A stretch of 64,000 nucleotides of DNA. Source: Bacillota bacterium (GTDB lineage: Bacteria > Bacillota > Bacilli > Alicyclobacillales > SLC66). Where the stretch lies: assembly GCA_026627345.1 (NCBI GenBank), contig JAPNUP010000138.1, positions 1-64,000 on the forward strand, written 5' to 3'. The notes under the pieces are model-generated. The model did no database searches. It saw only the letters and a program-made list of their open reading frames with translations, and was not told the DNA's origin. Positions 28,818 to 38,623 of this stretch are shown here, piece by piece. Numbering within the stretch: the stretch's first letter is position 1; the number at the start of each line of letters is the position of its first letter. The position numbers and the translations under genes are program-made.

Positions 28818-29243
28818 ATGGATGTCCGCGTGAGTTGGCAAGGCAAGCGGAGATTTGAGGCAGTTGGGGATTCTGGCCATCCGGTAACCATCGATGCCAA
28901 ACCTGATGTAGGTGGAGAAAATCGCGGGCCAAGACCGATGGAATTGCTGTTGATGGGACTTGGCGGATGCACAGGCATTGATGTGACCATGATCCTAGAG
29001 AAGATGCGCATCCCTTTCACATCGGTAGATATCGAGATCACTGGTGCACGCGCCAGTAAGCCGCCGGAGAAATTCACTGAGATTACGCTGACGTATCTGA
29101 TTGAAGCGCCAGACGCTCCACTCGATAAAGTGCAGCGTGCTGTACGCTTGTCTCAAGAGGCTTACTGCTCAGCAAGTCATTCACTAAGTGCTGATTTGCA
29201 TGCTGTTGTGGTATTAAACGGGGAGCGCCACGTCTTGTTCTGA
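28818..29243 (+). CDS. OsmC-family peroxidase/thiol protein
   Basis: 141 residues. The two redox cysteines are present: one in LLMGLGGCTGID and one in LSQEAYCSASHSLS, the positions used by OsmC/Ohr/YhfA proteins to reduce organic hydroperoxides. The ENRGPRPMELLLMGL segment is typical of the YhfA-like branch. It lies 26 bases after cysteine synthase with GGAG before the start, so it may be the last gene of the pgi unit. Confidence 0.88.
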   Translation: MDVRVSWQGKRRFEAVGDSGHPVTIDAKPDVGGENRGPRPMELLLMGLGGCTGIDVTMILEKMRIPFTSVDIEITGARASKPPEKFTEITLTYLIEAPDAPLDKVQRAVRLSQEAYCSASHSLSADLHAVVVLNGERHVLF

Positions 29244-29376
29244 GGTACAACTGAGTGATTCTCAGGAACGGCGCATACTTGAACAGTATGTGGAAACTGC
29301 TCTTTGGTAGCAGGATATAGGTGGGGAAGCGGAGAAGTGTGCTGAGTCATCAAAGTCATGAAAGGCGGAATGTGAA

Positions 29377-30009
29377 ATGAACCAACCGGATGATGCGCCT
29401 GAAGGCACCCCCGCGACGAAAGGAAATAGCGGGTGGCGCGTTGCCTGGGACTGGGGCAAGGCATTTCTCATCGCCATCGTGATCGCCTTTGGCATCAAGC
29501 ACTTTTTGTTCACACAACGAATTGTGTCCGGTCATTCGATGGACCATACATTGGCCAACGGAGACCGTATGTTGATCGATCGCATCCCCTATGATTTCGG
29601 GCTGCCCAAGCGTGGAGATATCGTTGTATTTGAAGCCCCAGACGGGGAACAGTGGGTCAAGCGCGTGATCGGGTTGCCGGGAGACACCGTGCAACTGATT
29701 AAAGGGAAGCTTTATCTAAACGGGAAGTACATCCCGGAGCCGTTCATCACAGACGGACCGAGTGATCCTAAGTACAATTATGGACCGTCCGTCGTTCCGC
29801 CAGGACACTTGTTCGTCATGGGCGATAACCGCGTCGTGAGCTATGACAGTCGCTATATCGGTCCGATAGCAGTTGACAAGCTGACAGGCAGGGTGGACGC
29901 GGTTATCTGGCCGCCGGACGAGTTTCACATCTTTGGTACGACACAAGAACACTACTTCCCGCAGGGTGAGTATATCCACGGTCACTACGTCCAAAAGCCA
30001 CCCTATTAG
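29377..30009 (+). CDS. lepB: Signal peptidase I
   Basis: 210 residues. A single N-terminal membrane anchor (FLIAIVIAFGIKHFLF) is followed by VSGHSMDHTLANGDRM with the catalytic Ser and WVKRVIGLPGD with the catalytic Lys. The FVMGDNR...DSRYIGPI box is also present. Single-anchor layout is that of Gram-positive SipS-type enzymes, which cleave secretory signal peptides outside the membrane. The gene converges on iadA with 11 bases between and no obvious terminator. Confidence 0.95.
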   Translation: MNQPDDAPEGTPATKGNSGWRVAWDWGKAFLIAIVIAFGIKHFLFTQRIVSGHSMDHTLANGDRMLIDRIPYDFGLPKRGDIVVFEAPDGEQWVKRVIGLPGDTVQLIKGKLYLNGKYIPEPFITDGPSDPKYNYGPSVVPPGHLFVMGDNRVVSYDSRYIGPIAVDKLTGRVDAVIWPPDEFHIFGTTQEHYFPQGEYIHGHYVQKPPY

Positions 30010-30020
30010 AGAACCTCTAA

Positions 30021-31358
30021 CTAACAGCAGTAATGACGGCGTTTGCTCTTGGCTTGGCGTTCCTCTTCGTCGGGGAAATCGTCTGGATCGTCGTCGTCCG
30101 GTGACAGCATCGGGCGACCACGCTTTGGACTGTTCTCTCCTGTATGTTCCTGTGACTCAGGCGCTCCTGGTACTCGCTTGGCATCTTCAAATGTTCCGAA
30201 GACAATGGCCTGACCATCTTCCACGACTTGCCGTCCTTTGGCGAACACGTGGCGGATGCGAAACTGCTCATCAGTGACGATAAAATCTGCGTCTAGTCCT
30301 TCGCGAATCTGACCTTTCTGTCCTAGCTTCAAGACCCTCGCCACGTGTTTGCTGACGATGCCGACAGCGGTTTCGATGGGCACGCCTTCTTGTACAATGG
30401 CATCGCGCGTTTCTTCCCAGAGTGTGGCGATCGAGCCGATACCCATAGCGATCAGTTTTCCTTGGTCATCAAAGATCGGGGAGCTGCCGTTGCTGTCGGA
30501 GCTCATCGTTATGCGAGTCGGTATGACGCCACCGTCGATCAGCTGTCGAATGGCTTTGGATGGTTTGACGGAGATATGGTCATGCTCGTCGGGTCTGATA
30601 CCTGACGTGACATCGACAAAACCGCCTTCCTTTCCATAGCGAATCGCTTCCTTGAGCAAATCAGGATTGCGATTCAAGTGCGTCGGGGTAAATACACTTT
30701 TTGGTAACTCTGTCTGACGCAATACGTCAAAGACGATGTCGAGTTTTGAATCATCGTCACCTACATGCAAATGCAGGACGCCGGCTTTACCGGCTAAAAG
30801 CCCCCCGACGCGTGCTTCACTCGCAAGTTCTGCAAGTTCAGTGGTCGTTGGATGGCTCGAACGTGAATCAGAGATGGCGATTTCTCCGACGCCGATAACC
30901 TTATCGATCAGGACGATATCAGACCGTGGCATACCGGTGATCGTTCGCGTCGGTACCTGATAGGCTCCGCAGTAGATGTACGTGGTAACTCCTTCAAAGT
31001 CTAGTGCCATTGCTTTGGCGAGTAGCTCGCGCGTGGTACGCGTGACGCCGTCTGTGCCTAGTACGCCGACGAGAGTCGTAACGCCGGCGCTGGTGATGTG
31101 GCTTAAGGTGATCTCTGGCGTGCGATAGTGAAACCCGCCTTCGCCGCCGCCTCCTGCCATGTGCACATGTTGGTCTATCAGGCCAGGAAATAGGTAGTGT
31201 CCGCGGCAATCTAGGGTTTCAACCATTGGCAAAGATCCGTGTAAGTCGAGATTGTCTGCGATGGCAAGGATCTTGCCACCCCCGATAAGCAGGTCCTTGA
31301 TGCCGCGGGCCCGCGGGGAGTACAGATTGCAGTTTTTTATTACTGTCAATGCGCTCAT
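30021..31358 (-). CDS. iadA: Beta-aspartyl (isoaspartyl) dipeptidase
   Basis: 445 residues from the ATG at 31358, with GGAGGG upstream. Amidohydrolase-fold metalloprotease that splits isoaspartyl dipeptides from damaged proteins. Metal ligands: GLIDQHVHMAGG, LHLHVGDDD, PTHLNRN and MSSDSNGS. Where E. coli IadA has the carbamylated lysine before AISD, this protein has Glu (GEIAISD). After the usual end near residue 395 comes an extra ~45-residue Asp/Glu-rich tail closing with RRHYCC, which I do not recognise. Confidence 0.9.
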   Translation of the reverse strand: MSALTVIKNCNLYSPRARGIKDLLIGGGKILAIADNLDLHGSLPMVETLDCRGHYLFPGLIDQHVHMAGGGGEGGFHYRTPEITLSHITSAGVTTLVGVLGTDGVTRTTRELLAKAMALDFEGVTTYIYCGAYQVPTRTITGMPRSDIVLIDKVIGVGEIAISDSRSSHPTTTELAELASEARVGGLLAGKAGVLHLHVGDDDSKLDIVFDVLRQTELPKSVFTPTHLNRNPDLLKEAIRYGKEGGFVDVTSGIRPDEHDHISVKPSKAIRQLIDGGVIPTRITMSSDSNGSSPIFDDQGKLIAMGIGSIATLWEETRDAIVQEGVPIETAVGIVSKHVARVLKLGQKGQIREGLDADFIVTDEQFRIRHVFAKGRQVVEDGQAIVFGTFEDAKRVPGAPESQEHTGENSPKRGRPMLSPDDDDPDDFPDEEERQAKSKRRHYCC

Positions 31359-31445
31359 GAGTCCCTCCACAATCAAAATGGACATTATCTCGGGTAATAT
31401 ATCCACTTTTGTGAAGAGACATCCATCAGGGTGGGCTCATCAGAA

Positions 31446-32645
31446 TTACACCGTACGAAGGTACCCACGGCCGGAAAACAGGACGAAAATACCGAGTGTA
31501 ACCGCTACGGCTCCGACATAAAACGGTACGTGCGGACTAAACCACACAGCTAGCTGACCCGCCAACCAAGGAGCGAGAGCACCGCCACCGAAGCGGACGA
31601 AGCTGTAGGCGGCTGAGGCGACAGGTCGCTCTACCGGCGCTGCGGCCATGACAGCCGTGGTCACGAGCGTATTGTTGACCCCTAGAAAACCTCCGGCAAC
31701 GATGATGGCGACGGCGACGACTGTGTGGTCGTGTACATGTAACCCGATGACAAGCAAGTCGAGCGCGAGCAGTGCCAGCATGGTGTACGTCGTGCGCAGT
31801 GTTCCAAACCGCTGCTGCAGCCGTGGCGCCACAAAGACAGACGTGATCGCGAGAAAAACCCCCCAGCCAAAATACACGTAGCCAAGTTGAATCGCGGTCA
31901 TATCCAAGACAAAGGGCGTATAGGTCAGCAAGGTGAAAAATCCGAAGTTATAGAGAAGGGCCATCAGCGCCATGGTCAAAAGTCCGCGGTGCCGTAAGGC
32001 GCGAAGGGGATCAAGAATAGAAGTTTTGCGCGCAGGTTTTGGTACATCGCGCAAAAATGTGAGGATGGCGATAAAACCGATAGCCATCAACACGGATACG
32101 CCAAAAAATGGACCGCGCCAACTGATGCTTCCCAGTTCTCCGCCAAGCAGAGGACCGACAGACAATCCGAGACCGAGTGCCGCTTCATAGAGAATGATCG
32201 CGCCGGCGGTGCCACCACTGGCCACACTGACGATCACGGCTAAGGCCGTGGCGATAAAGAGTGCGTTGCCAAGCCCCCAACCACCGCGAAACCATACGAT
32301 CTGCCCGATGTCATGGGCAGAACCACCAAGACCCGCGAATAAGACGATGAGAAAAAGGCCTGTGAGCAGTGTCCACTTCGGGCCGATTCGACTGGAGACC
32401 GCGCCAGTGATAATCATGGCCAAACCTGTAACCAACATGTAACTGGTAAACAAGAGCTCCACTTGGCTCGGTGTGGCATACAACTGTTTGGCGATGACAG
32501 GCAGTATCGGGTCGACCAGACCCAAACCCATAAAGGCAACGACGCAGGCGAAGGCGACCGCCCATACAGCAGGGGGTTGGCGCAAAAGTGTGCCGCGTGG
32601 CACAGCGTGACCATGCGCGGCTGACGGATTGGGTGGTTGTTGCAT
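31446..32645 (-). CDS. MFS transporter (12-TM drug-efflux type)
   Basis: About 399 residues from the ATG at 32645. Roughly 12 hydrophobic segments are visible. GLVDPILPVIAKQLYATPSQV resembles the TM1-2 region of DHA-type efflux proteins, and SRIGPKWTLLTG is the loop 2-3 motif A. It is transcribed divergently from a MarR regulator, with a perfect palindrome in between, so drug or acid efflux under MarR control is likely. Substrate unknown. Confidence 0.88.
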   Translation of the reverse strand: MQQPPNPSAAHGHAVPRGTLLRQPPAVWAVAFACVVAFMGLGLVDPILPVIAKQLYATPSQVELLFTSYMLVTGLAMIITGAVSSRIGPKWTLLTGLFLIVLFAGLGGSAHDIGQIVWFRGGWGLGNALFIATALAVIVSVASGGTAGAIILYEAALGLGLSVGPLLGGELGSISWRGPFFGVSVLMAIGFIAILTFLRDVPKPARKTSILDPLRALRHRGLLTMALMALLYNFGFFTLLTYTPFVLDMTAIQLGYVYFGWGVFLAITSVFVAPRLQQRFGTLRTTYTMLALLALDLLVIGLHVHDHTVVAVAIIVAGGFLGVNNTLVTTAVMAAAPVERPVASAAYSFVRFGGGALAPWLAGQLAVWFSPHVPFYVGAVAVTLGIFVLFSGRGYLRTV

Positions 32646-32670
32646 GGCGGATACACGTCCTCTACATAAT

Positions 32671-32685
32671 GTTGTATGATACAAC
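32671..32685. promoter_or_regulatory. Palindromic operator for MarR regulator
   Basis: GTTGTAT-G-ATACAAC, a perfect 7-1-7 dyad, lies midway between the MFS and MarR starts. It contains a TATGAT -10-like box, so binding would block transcription. Size and symmetry fit MarR-family sites. Confidence 0.6.
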
Positions 32686-32776
32686 TATATCTGCTCCATT
32701 ATACACGAATGGAGGGCTAAATAGAAGGACCACAAAACCGGCTTGTACACGTCAAATGAATAGTGAGGTGAATCGT

Positions 32777-33241
32777 GTGAATCCAGCAATTCAGAGTATC
32801 TCCCAAGAGATGTCCGTACTGGCACGACTCTTAACAGCCAAAATGAGCGATCCTGTCATCGCGAGTATGGATCGGTCAGCCTACTTGCTACTGTCTGAAC
32901 TCGAAAGAGCAGGCGCACTGAGTATCGGTGTACTGGCGGACCTCTTGTTCCTCGACATTTCGACTGCCAGTCGGCAGGTTGCGCAGCTTGAGGGCAAGGA
33001 GTTAGTCGCTCGCTTTCCAGATCCCAAAGATGGACGGGGTTCCCTAGTAGAGGTGACCGATAAGGGGCGTGCTCGGTACATGGAGGTAAGGGCAGCGAGG
33101 TGGAGGGCGTATGAACGAATTCTTTGTAGTTGGGATCATCAGGAGATTGACCAGTTAGAACAGCTATTGGAGAGATTCACGAAAGATATGAGATCCTTCA
33201 AAAAAAGGGCATACGATAATGAGCCCGGATCGCGAGTATGA
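32777..33241 (+). CDS. MarR-family transcriptional regulator
   Basis: 154 residues from the GTG at 32777, six bases after GAGGTG; an upstream ATG at 32756 is in frame. Winged helix: LSIGVLADLLFLDISTASRQVAQLEGKELVARFPDPKDGRGSLVEVT, with recognition helix and basic wing (the DPKDGRGS loop). MarR proteins bind palindromes as dimers and release DNA on binding small molecules. The divergent MFS gene is the expected target. Confidence 0.9.
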   Translation: MNPAIQSISQEMSVLARLLTAKMSDPVIASMDRSAYLLLSELERAGALSIGVLADLLFLDISTASRQVAQLEGKELVARFPDPKDGRGSLVEVTDKGRARYMEVRAARWRAYERILCSWDHQEIDQLEQLLERFTKDMRSFKKRAYDNEPGSRV

Positions 33242-33303
33242 CCATACTTGCAAGGGGCATTTTATAACGGGATTCTACTGCGGAGAGGGCGGATGGCTAA
33301 CGT

Positions 33304-34338
33304 ATGGCTCTACTCTTAGAGGAAAGGCGCGCTGCAGTTGTCGATAACACGCACTATGGTCATGTCGCCGTCGTAGACTCGCAAGGGAACATCTTGCATA
33401 GCTGCGGAGACCCTTTTTTTCTCGCCTATGGACGTTCTGCACTCAAACCTATGCAGGTTTTACCTCTGCTCGAAACAGGCGCTGCAGATCATTTTAGCCT
33501 TACGGACGAGGAGATTGTCTTGTGCGCCGCGTCGCACAGCGCGAAGGATAAGCAACGAGAGCTCATTTTGCAGATGCTGGAGAAGACGGGACGCTCGCTT
33601 CAGGACCTCATTTGCGGGGCGACACCACCGCCTAATCCGAGTGATCACGATGATATCATTCGCAAAGAAGGAGAACTTAACCGACTCTGTAACTGCTGCT
33701 CCGGGGTACACGCCGGCATGATCGCCACCGCGGTCTACTGTAACGAATCGGTTCATGGGTATGAAGATATTGAGCACCCTGTCCAACAACGTGTGTTTGA
33801 GGCGGTCTGCGACGTTACGCATTATCCAAAAGCGCGTGTGAACATCGGCATTGATGGATGCGGGATTCCCACCTATGCGATGCCGCTGGCCTACATGGCT
33901 TGGGGATTTGCGCGTCTAACGAAACCTGAGTTGTTTACCAAGAAGCGAGGCCATGCCGTGGAGCGGATCGTCGAGGCGATGGTGCGCTATCCTGAAATGA
34001 TCGTGGAGGAGGACTGTTACAACACGCATCTCATTCGCGCATTACATGGTCGCGTGCTCGCGAAAGAAGGGGCCAAGGGTCTCTTTGGCTTTTGCGATCG
34101 GGAACGCAATATCGGCGTTGCTTTTAAAATCGAAGATGGGAATAAAGAATGCATCCCAACGATTACGAATGAATTACTCCGTCAGTTATCCATTGGCACA
34201 GAGCAGGAGCAGTCAGCTCTAGCAACGTATGATCGTCAAGATATCGTCAATACTTGTCAAGACGCGGTCGGCTTCATGAACCCGGTATTTCAGCTCTCCG
34301 CTTATGAAGGTGCTACTCGCTGTCTTCTAGACGTGTGA
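33304..34338 (+). CDS. L-asparaginase II family (Rhizobium AnsA type)
   Basis: 344 residues of the asparaginase II family, unrelated to the E. coli enzymes. GRSALKPMQVLPLL gives the S-x-x-K pair and CAASHS the second Ser. CCSGVHAGM and IDGCGIPTYAMPL carry the two metal-site cysteines. In the Rhizobium enzyme the third metal-site residue is a Lys in C-S-G-K; here it is Val. It would release ammonia from asparagine in the cytoplasm. Monocistronic, with no clear promoter visible. Confidence 0.85.
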   Translation: MALLLEERRAAVVDNTHYGHVAVVDSQGNILHSCGDPFFLAYGRSALKPMQVLPLLETGAADHFSLTDEEIVLCAASHSAKDKQRELILQMLEKTGRSLQDLICGATPPPNPSDHDDIIRKEGELNRLCNCCSGVHAGMIATAVYCNESVHGYEDIEHPVQQRVFEAVCDVTHYPKARVNIGIDGCGIPTYAMPLAYMAWGFARLTKPELFTKKRGHAVERIVEAMVRYPEMIVEEDCYNTHLIRALHGRVLAKEGAKGLFGFCDRERNIGVAFKIEDGNKECIPTITNELLRQLSIGTEQEQSALATYDRQDIVNTCQDAVGFMNPVFQLSAYEGATRCLLDV

Positions 34339-34491
34339 CCCGCGTCTATGGGATCAGTCAAAAGAAAGCGCTGTCTTTGCAACGTGACGAAAATTGTGTT
34401 ATCACGATGAAGTGGCAAGTGATTGCATTGAGGAGCAAGAGTAAGGACAAGGCAATAGACCTATAGAGGGATAGTGGAAGGTGGGATGAGA

Positions 34492-35946
34492 ATGGACGAT
34501 CAAGTGTTTGTACTCTTTGGGGGTAGCGGAGACCTGGCTAAGCGAAAGATTATTCCAGCGCTTTATAACCTGTATCTAGGTGGTAAGATGCCGAGTCGTT
34601 TCGCGGTGCTCGGATTATCGAGAAAACCATTGCCAAGGGCTGCGTACCAGGAATTTATCGTAAACTCCTTGAAAGAATTCTCGCGCCATAAGATTCATAG
34701 CGCAGACGAGGTCGAAAAGTTTGCTAGTCACGTGTACTATCTGCCGTTTGACGCGAGTCAGCCAGAGCAGTATAGCACGCTGAATGAGACGGTTCGTTCC
34801 ATTGAACAGGAAAATGACTTGCCGCAAAATCGCATTTTTTATTTGTCCATGGCACCAGATTTGTTTGATGAAGTGGCGCTCAATTTGAAAGCAGGCGGGT
34901 TGACTGACACCAGCGGGTGGCGCCGACTCATCATCGAAAAACCGTTTGGTCACGACTTGGCTTCGGCGACACTGCTCAATGAACGAATCTCTTCGGCTTT
35001 TGCTGAACATGAAGTCTATCGGATCGATCACTATCTTGGTAAAGAGATGGTTCAAAATATCGAGGTGCTCCGATTCGCTAATTCGATTTTTGAGCCGCTG
35101 TGGAACAGCCACTACATCGCCAACGTGCAGATTACCTCGAGTGAACTCGTCGGCGTCGAAGATCGTGCGAGTTATTATGAGCATGCAGGCGCGCTCCGTG
35201 ACATGGTGCAAAACCACATGCTGCAGATGTTGATGATGGTGGCGATGGAGCCGCCAAGCAGGTTGAATACAGAGGCTATTCGGGATGAGAAGGTCAAAGT
35301 ACTTCGCTCCCTGCGCAAGTTTACGCAGGAGGATATGACGAAGTACGTGGTGCGTGGGCAATACATTCCGGGGAAAATGGATGGGCAGCACGTACTTGGC
35401 TATCTCAATGAACCTGGCATTGACGCGCACTCCAATACGGAGACGTTCGTTGCAGCGAAGCTCTTTGTGGATAATTTCCGTTGGGCGGGTGTACCCTTTT
35501 ATATTCGCACAGGGAAACGACTCGACGCCAAGACGACGAAGATCGTAATTGAATTCAAAGGCACGCCAGAGCGTCTGTATTTCAATCAGGACGGGCAGTT
35601 GAAAACGAACCTGCTGACGATTCAGGTGAATCCAAGCGAAGGCATTTCCATGAGGCTAAACGCCAAGAGTCCGGAGAAAGACGGCGTTGTTCTGCCGATC
35701 TCAATCGATTTTTCACAAGAGACCAAAGATTTGCCGGAAGCGTACGAGCGCCTGATTTTTGACGCCATGCGCGATGATCCCACCTTCTTTACCCGATGGG
35801 ATGAGGTATCGCTTGCTTGGAAATGGATTGAGCCGGTATTAGAAGCCTTTGCAGAAGATCAACCGCTCTTTCCGTATATAGCTGGGAGTGCGGGGCCTAA
35901 AGAAGCGAGTGAACTCTTGCGCGCGGATGGGTTTAAGTGGTGGTAA
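34492..35946 (+). CDS. zwf: Glucose-6-phosphate 1-dehydrogenase
   Basis: About 484 residues from the ATG at 34492 (AAGGTGGG 6-8 bases before; an ATG at 34486 is alternative). [21 protein letters not shown] is the nucleotide-binding N-terminus and [14 protein letters not shown] is the active-site motif with the catalytic His and Lys. [13 protein letters not shown] is also conserved. First step of the oxidative pentose phosphate pathway, producing NADPH. The next gene, gnd, performs step three and follows after 43 bases. Confidence 0.97.
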   Translation: MDDQVFVLFGGSGDLAKRKIIPALYNLYLGGKMPSRFAVLGLSRKPLPRAAYQEFIVNSLKEFSRHKIHSADEVEKFASHVYYLPFDASQPEQYSTLNETVRSIEQENDLPQNRIFYLSMAPDLFDEVALNLKAGGLTDTSGWRRLIIEKPFGHDLASATLLNERISSAFAEHEVYRIDHYLGKEMVQNIEVLRFANSIFEPLWNSHYIANVQITSSELVGVEDRASYYEHAGALRDMVQNHMLQMLMMVAMEPPSRLNTEAIRDEKVKVLRSLRKFTQEDMTKYVVRGQYIPGKMDGQHVLGYLNEPGIDAHSNTETFVAAKLFVDNFRWAGVPFYIRTGKRLDAKTTKIVIEFKGTPERLYFNQDGQLKTNLLTIQVNPSEGISMRLNAKSPEKDGVVLPISIDFSQETKDLPEAYERLIFDAMRDDPTFFTRWDEVSLAWKWIEPVLEAFAEDQPLFPYIAGSAGPKEASELLRADGFKWW

Positions 35947-35989
35947 ACAGTCTTTCATGAACGAGCAACTGAATTGGAGGATGAGGAAA

Positions 35990-37402
35990 ATGGCTGGTAG
36001 TGATATTGGCGTATACGGTTTGGCTGTCATGGGAAAAAACCTGGCTTGGAATATTGAAAGCCGTGGTTATAAGGTGTCGCTGTTTAACAGGTCGCCGCAA
36101 AAAACGCAGGAAATGCTCGCGGAATCCCCAGGGCGCAATTTGACGGGTACATATAGCGTCCCAGAATTTATCGCTTCCTTGGAGCGTCCGCGTCGAATCA
36201 TCATGATGGTCAAGGCAGGGGCTGCGACTGACGACACGATCGCACTCTTGCGCCCGCACCTGGAAAAAGGAGACGTGCTGATTGACGGCGGCAACTCCTT
36301 CTACAAAGATACAGTGGCTCGTGAGGCTGATCTGAAGAAAGATGGGATTCACTTTATCGGTACAGGTGTATCCGGTGGCGAAGAAGGGGCGCTTCATGGG
36401 CCTTCTATCATGCCGTCTGGTCACCCGGAAGCCTATCGACTGGTCGAACCTATTCTCACTGCCATTTCAGCGAAAGTCGGCGGCGATCCGTGCTGTACGT
36501 ACATTGGTCCGGACGGGTCTGGACATTTCGTGAAAATGGTGCATAACGGCATTGAGTATGGAGATATGCAGTTGATAGCAGAGGCTTACCAGTTGTTACA
36601 TGAGGTGCTCGGCATGGACGCTAGCGCCTTACACGAAACATTTACCGAGTGGAATAAAGGTGATCTGGACAGCTACCTGATCGAGATCACTGCTGATATT
36701 TTTCAAAAGATGGATCCTGAGACAGGGCGCCCGCTCGTTGACTTGGTACTCGACACTGCGCAACAAAAGGGAACAGGGAAGTGGACGAGCCAGAGTGCTT
36801 TGGACTTCGGCGTGCCGCTTTCGGTCATTACCGAGGCTGTTTTCGCACGCGCGCTGTCGAGCATGAAAAAAGAGCGGGTACTCGCTTCACAGGTCCTCAA
36901 AGGTCCGGAAGCAAAGGCACCGGCAGTCGATGCGAAGGAGTTTAAGGAAGCCGTTCGTCGCGCACTGTATTTGAGTAAAATGTGCTCGTACGCACAAGGA
37001 TTTGCTCAAATGAGAATTGCCTCAGAGGAACTCAACTGGAATTTGAATCTCAGTAAGATTGCCAGTATCTTCCGCGGAGGTTGCATTATCCGTGCACGTT
37101 TTTTGCAAAACATCATGGACGCTTACGACCGCGATCCGAAACTGGCGAATCTGCTGTTAGATCCCTACTTCCGCGATGTATTTGAACGCTATCAGGATGC
37201 ATGGCGGCAAGTGGTTGCCATCGCTGTAACCCGCGGTATTCCAGTGCCTGCGATATCCAGTGCCTTGGCTTATTTCGACGCCTATCGCCGCGATCGTCTG
37301 CCAGCCAACCTGATTCAAGCACAGCGTGATTACTTTGGTGCTCATACGTATGAGCGAACCGATCGTGACGGTGTCTTCCACACGGAATGGGCACAGCAGT
37401 AA
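35990..37402 (+). CDS. gnd: 6-phosphogluconate dehydrogenase, decarboxylating
   Basis: 470 residues from the ATG at 35990, nine bases after [26 protein letters not shown] is the NADP-binding N-terminus, [19 protein letters not shown] the substrate loop, and [16 protein letters not shown] holds the catalytic Lys. The C-terminal [16 protein letters not shown]-type tail is present as [18 protein letters not shown]. Makes ribulose 5-phosphate and NADPH. Forms an operon with zwf closed by a strong hairpin. Confidence 0.97.
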   Translation: MAGSDIGVYGLAVMGKNLAWNIESRGYKVSLFNRSPQKTQEMLAESPGRNLTGTYSVPEFIASLERPRRIIMMVKAGAATDDTIALLRPHLEKGDVLIDGGNSFYKDTVAREADLKKDGIHFIGTGVSGGEEGALHGPSIMPSGHPEAYRLVEPILTAISAKVGGDPCCTYIGPDGSGHFVKMVHNGIEYGDMQLIAEAYQLLHEVLGMDASALHETFTEWNKGDLDSYLIEITADIFQKMDPETGRPLVDLVLDTAQQKGTGKWTSQSALDFGVPLSVITEAVFARALSSMKKERVLASQVLKGPEAKAPAVDAKEFKEAVRRALYLSKMCSYAQGFAQMRIASEELNWNLNLSKIASIFRGGCIIRARFLQNIMDAYDRDPKLANLLLDPYFRDVFERYQDAWRQVVAIAVTRGIPVPAISSALAYFDAYRRDRLPANLIQAQRDYFGAHTYERTDRDGVFHTEWAQQ

Positions 37403-37442
37403 TGATAAGGTGCTTTTACATTTACACCGAATAAGATCGAAG

Positions 37443-37477
37443 TGCAAGAAAGGCCCCTGCTAGGGGCCTTTCTTGCA
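37443..37477 (+). terminator. Hairpin terminator after gnd
   Basis: TGCAAGAAAGGCCCCT pairs with AGGGGCCTTTCTTGCA (16 bp) around a 3-base loop. There is no T run after it, but the position 40 bases past gnd fits transcript termination or 3'-end protection. Confidence 0.6.
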
Positions 37478-37559
37478 TGGGGGAGGGTAAAGTAGGTCAT
37501 TCTAACCTTCATAAGACGTGCTCGCCGTGACCGAGCCGGACAGTGGCGGAGGATATAGG

Positions 37560-38474
37560 ATGAAATGGTGGAGATTTATTAAAGATTTGTTTCAATCGAT
37601 TGGGCGACACAACGTCGGAATGCTTGCAGCAGCCGTATCCTTCTTTGGATTCTCGGCGATGATTCCTTTACTCTTGGTTATCGTCCTTGGCACGACTTTC
37701 TTCGTGTCACCTGGCAATGTAGACCGTTTATTATCATACACGCTACACACTTTCGTCCCGACTTTGCCCAGTGAATCCAGTCTACTCGATGAAAGTATAA
37801 AGCGTTTAATCGCTCTGCGCTCTGGTATGAGCCTGATTGCCATCTTAAGTCTTGTCTGGACAGCTATTGGCGGCTTTGTCTCTTTTCAACAGATTCTCGA
37901 TTTTATCTGGGGTGCCACTAAGCGCCGCTCCTTTATCGTACAGTATATCGTTGGCTTTCTAATGATGACTTTTTTTTTGCTTCTGACGATTGTCGCGGCT
38001 GTAGTCAGCGGCGTGCCACATCTATTGGCAGAGGATCTGCCGCAGGGTTCTTATCAAAGTGATCTGTGGGCCGTGATTGCTCTCGCCTCACGTATCGCCT
38101 TTCCTATTCTACTTTTCGCGACCACATTTCTGAGTTACCGCTTTTTACCGAGTAAACCTCTGCGGGCGCGCTATCTTCTCGCGGGGGCAGCACTGTCCAC
38201 AGCGGCTATTTTTATTTCACGCGCACTTTTCACGTGGTATCTGGGCCATCTGGGCCAATATCAATCGGTGTACGGTGCACTTACTTTTGTGATGCTGCTT
38301 TTGTTCTGGATCTACATCGTCAGCAATATCGTGCTGATTTGTGCAGAAATCATCGTCTGTTGGTCGCGTTTCGCAGGGGACCCGGTGGATCATGAGGCGA
38401 GGCCCCGTACAACAGGAGATCAAGCGGGTATGCCGTCACGTCTCTCTACAAGGCGCGGCAAAGTTCGAGGTTAA
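37560..38474 (+). CDS. YihY/UPF0761 (BrkB-like) membrane protein
   Basis: 304 residues from the ATG at 37560, seven bases after GGAGG. Six hydrophobic segments; AAAVSFFGFSAMIPLLLVI near the N-terminus and YGALTFVMLLLFWIYIVSNIVLICAEI near the C-terminus are the YihY family signatures. Function of the family is unsettled despite the old 'ribonuclease BN' label. The last ~35 residues are a charged cytoplasmic tail. Confidence 0.88.
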   Translation: MKWWRFIKDLFQSIGRHNVGMLAAAVSFFGFSAMIPLLLVIVLGTTFFVSPGNVDRLLSYTLHTFVPTLPSESSLLDESIKRLIALRSGMSLIAILSLVWTAIGGFVSFQQILDFIWGATKRRSFIVQYIVGFLMMTFFLLLTIVAAVVSGVPHLLAEDLPQGSYQSDLWAVIALASRIAFPILLFATTFLSYRFLPSKPLRARYLLAGAALSTAAIFISRALFTWYLGHLGQYQSVYGALTFVMLLLFWIYIVSNIVLICAEIIVCWSRFAGDPVDHEARPRTTGDQAGMPSRLSTRRGKVRG

Positions 38475-38561
38475 AAGAGGGTGCATGACTGCAGTCAATT
38501 CGCATGCTGGTTTACATAATATTAAGATGGTTAACACTTTCGGCATATTGAAAAATTGGGC

Positions 38562-38589
38562 TTCACCCAGAACGAATCCGTGGTACACT
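38562..38589 (+). promoter_or_regulatory. Probable promoter of prfC
   Basis: TTCACC, 16 bases, then TGG-TACACT (extended -10), ending 34 bases before the GTG start. Confidence 0.4.
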
Positions 38590-38623
38590 GAAAGGTATGA
38601 TTTGACCTACAGGAGTGGCAAAA

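Noticed and set aside
34615-35430. 271-codon open frame opposite zwf
   Set aside because: Lies wholly antisense to a clear glucose-6-phosphate dehydrogenase gene, has no ribosome site, and its translation has no family character.
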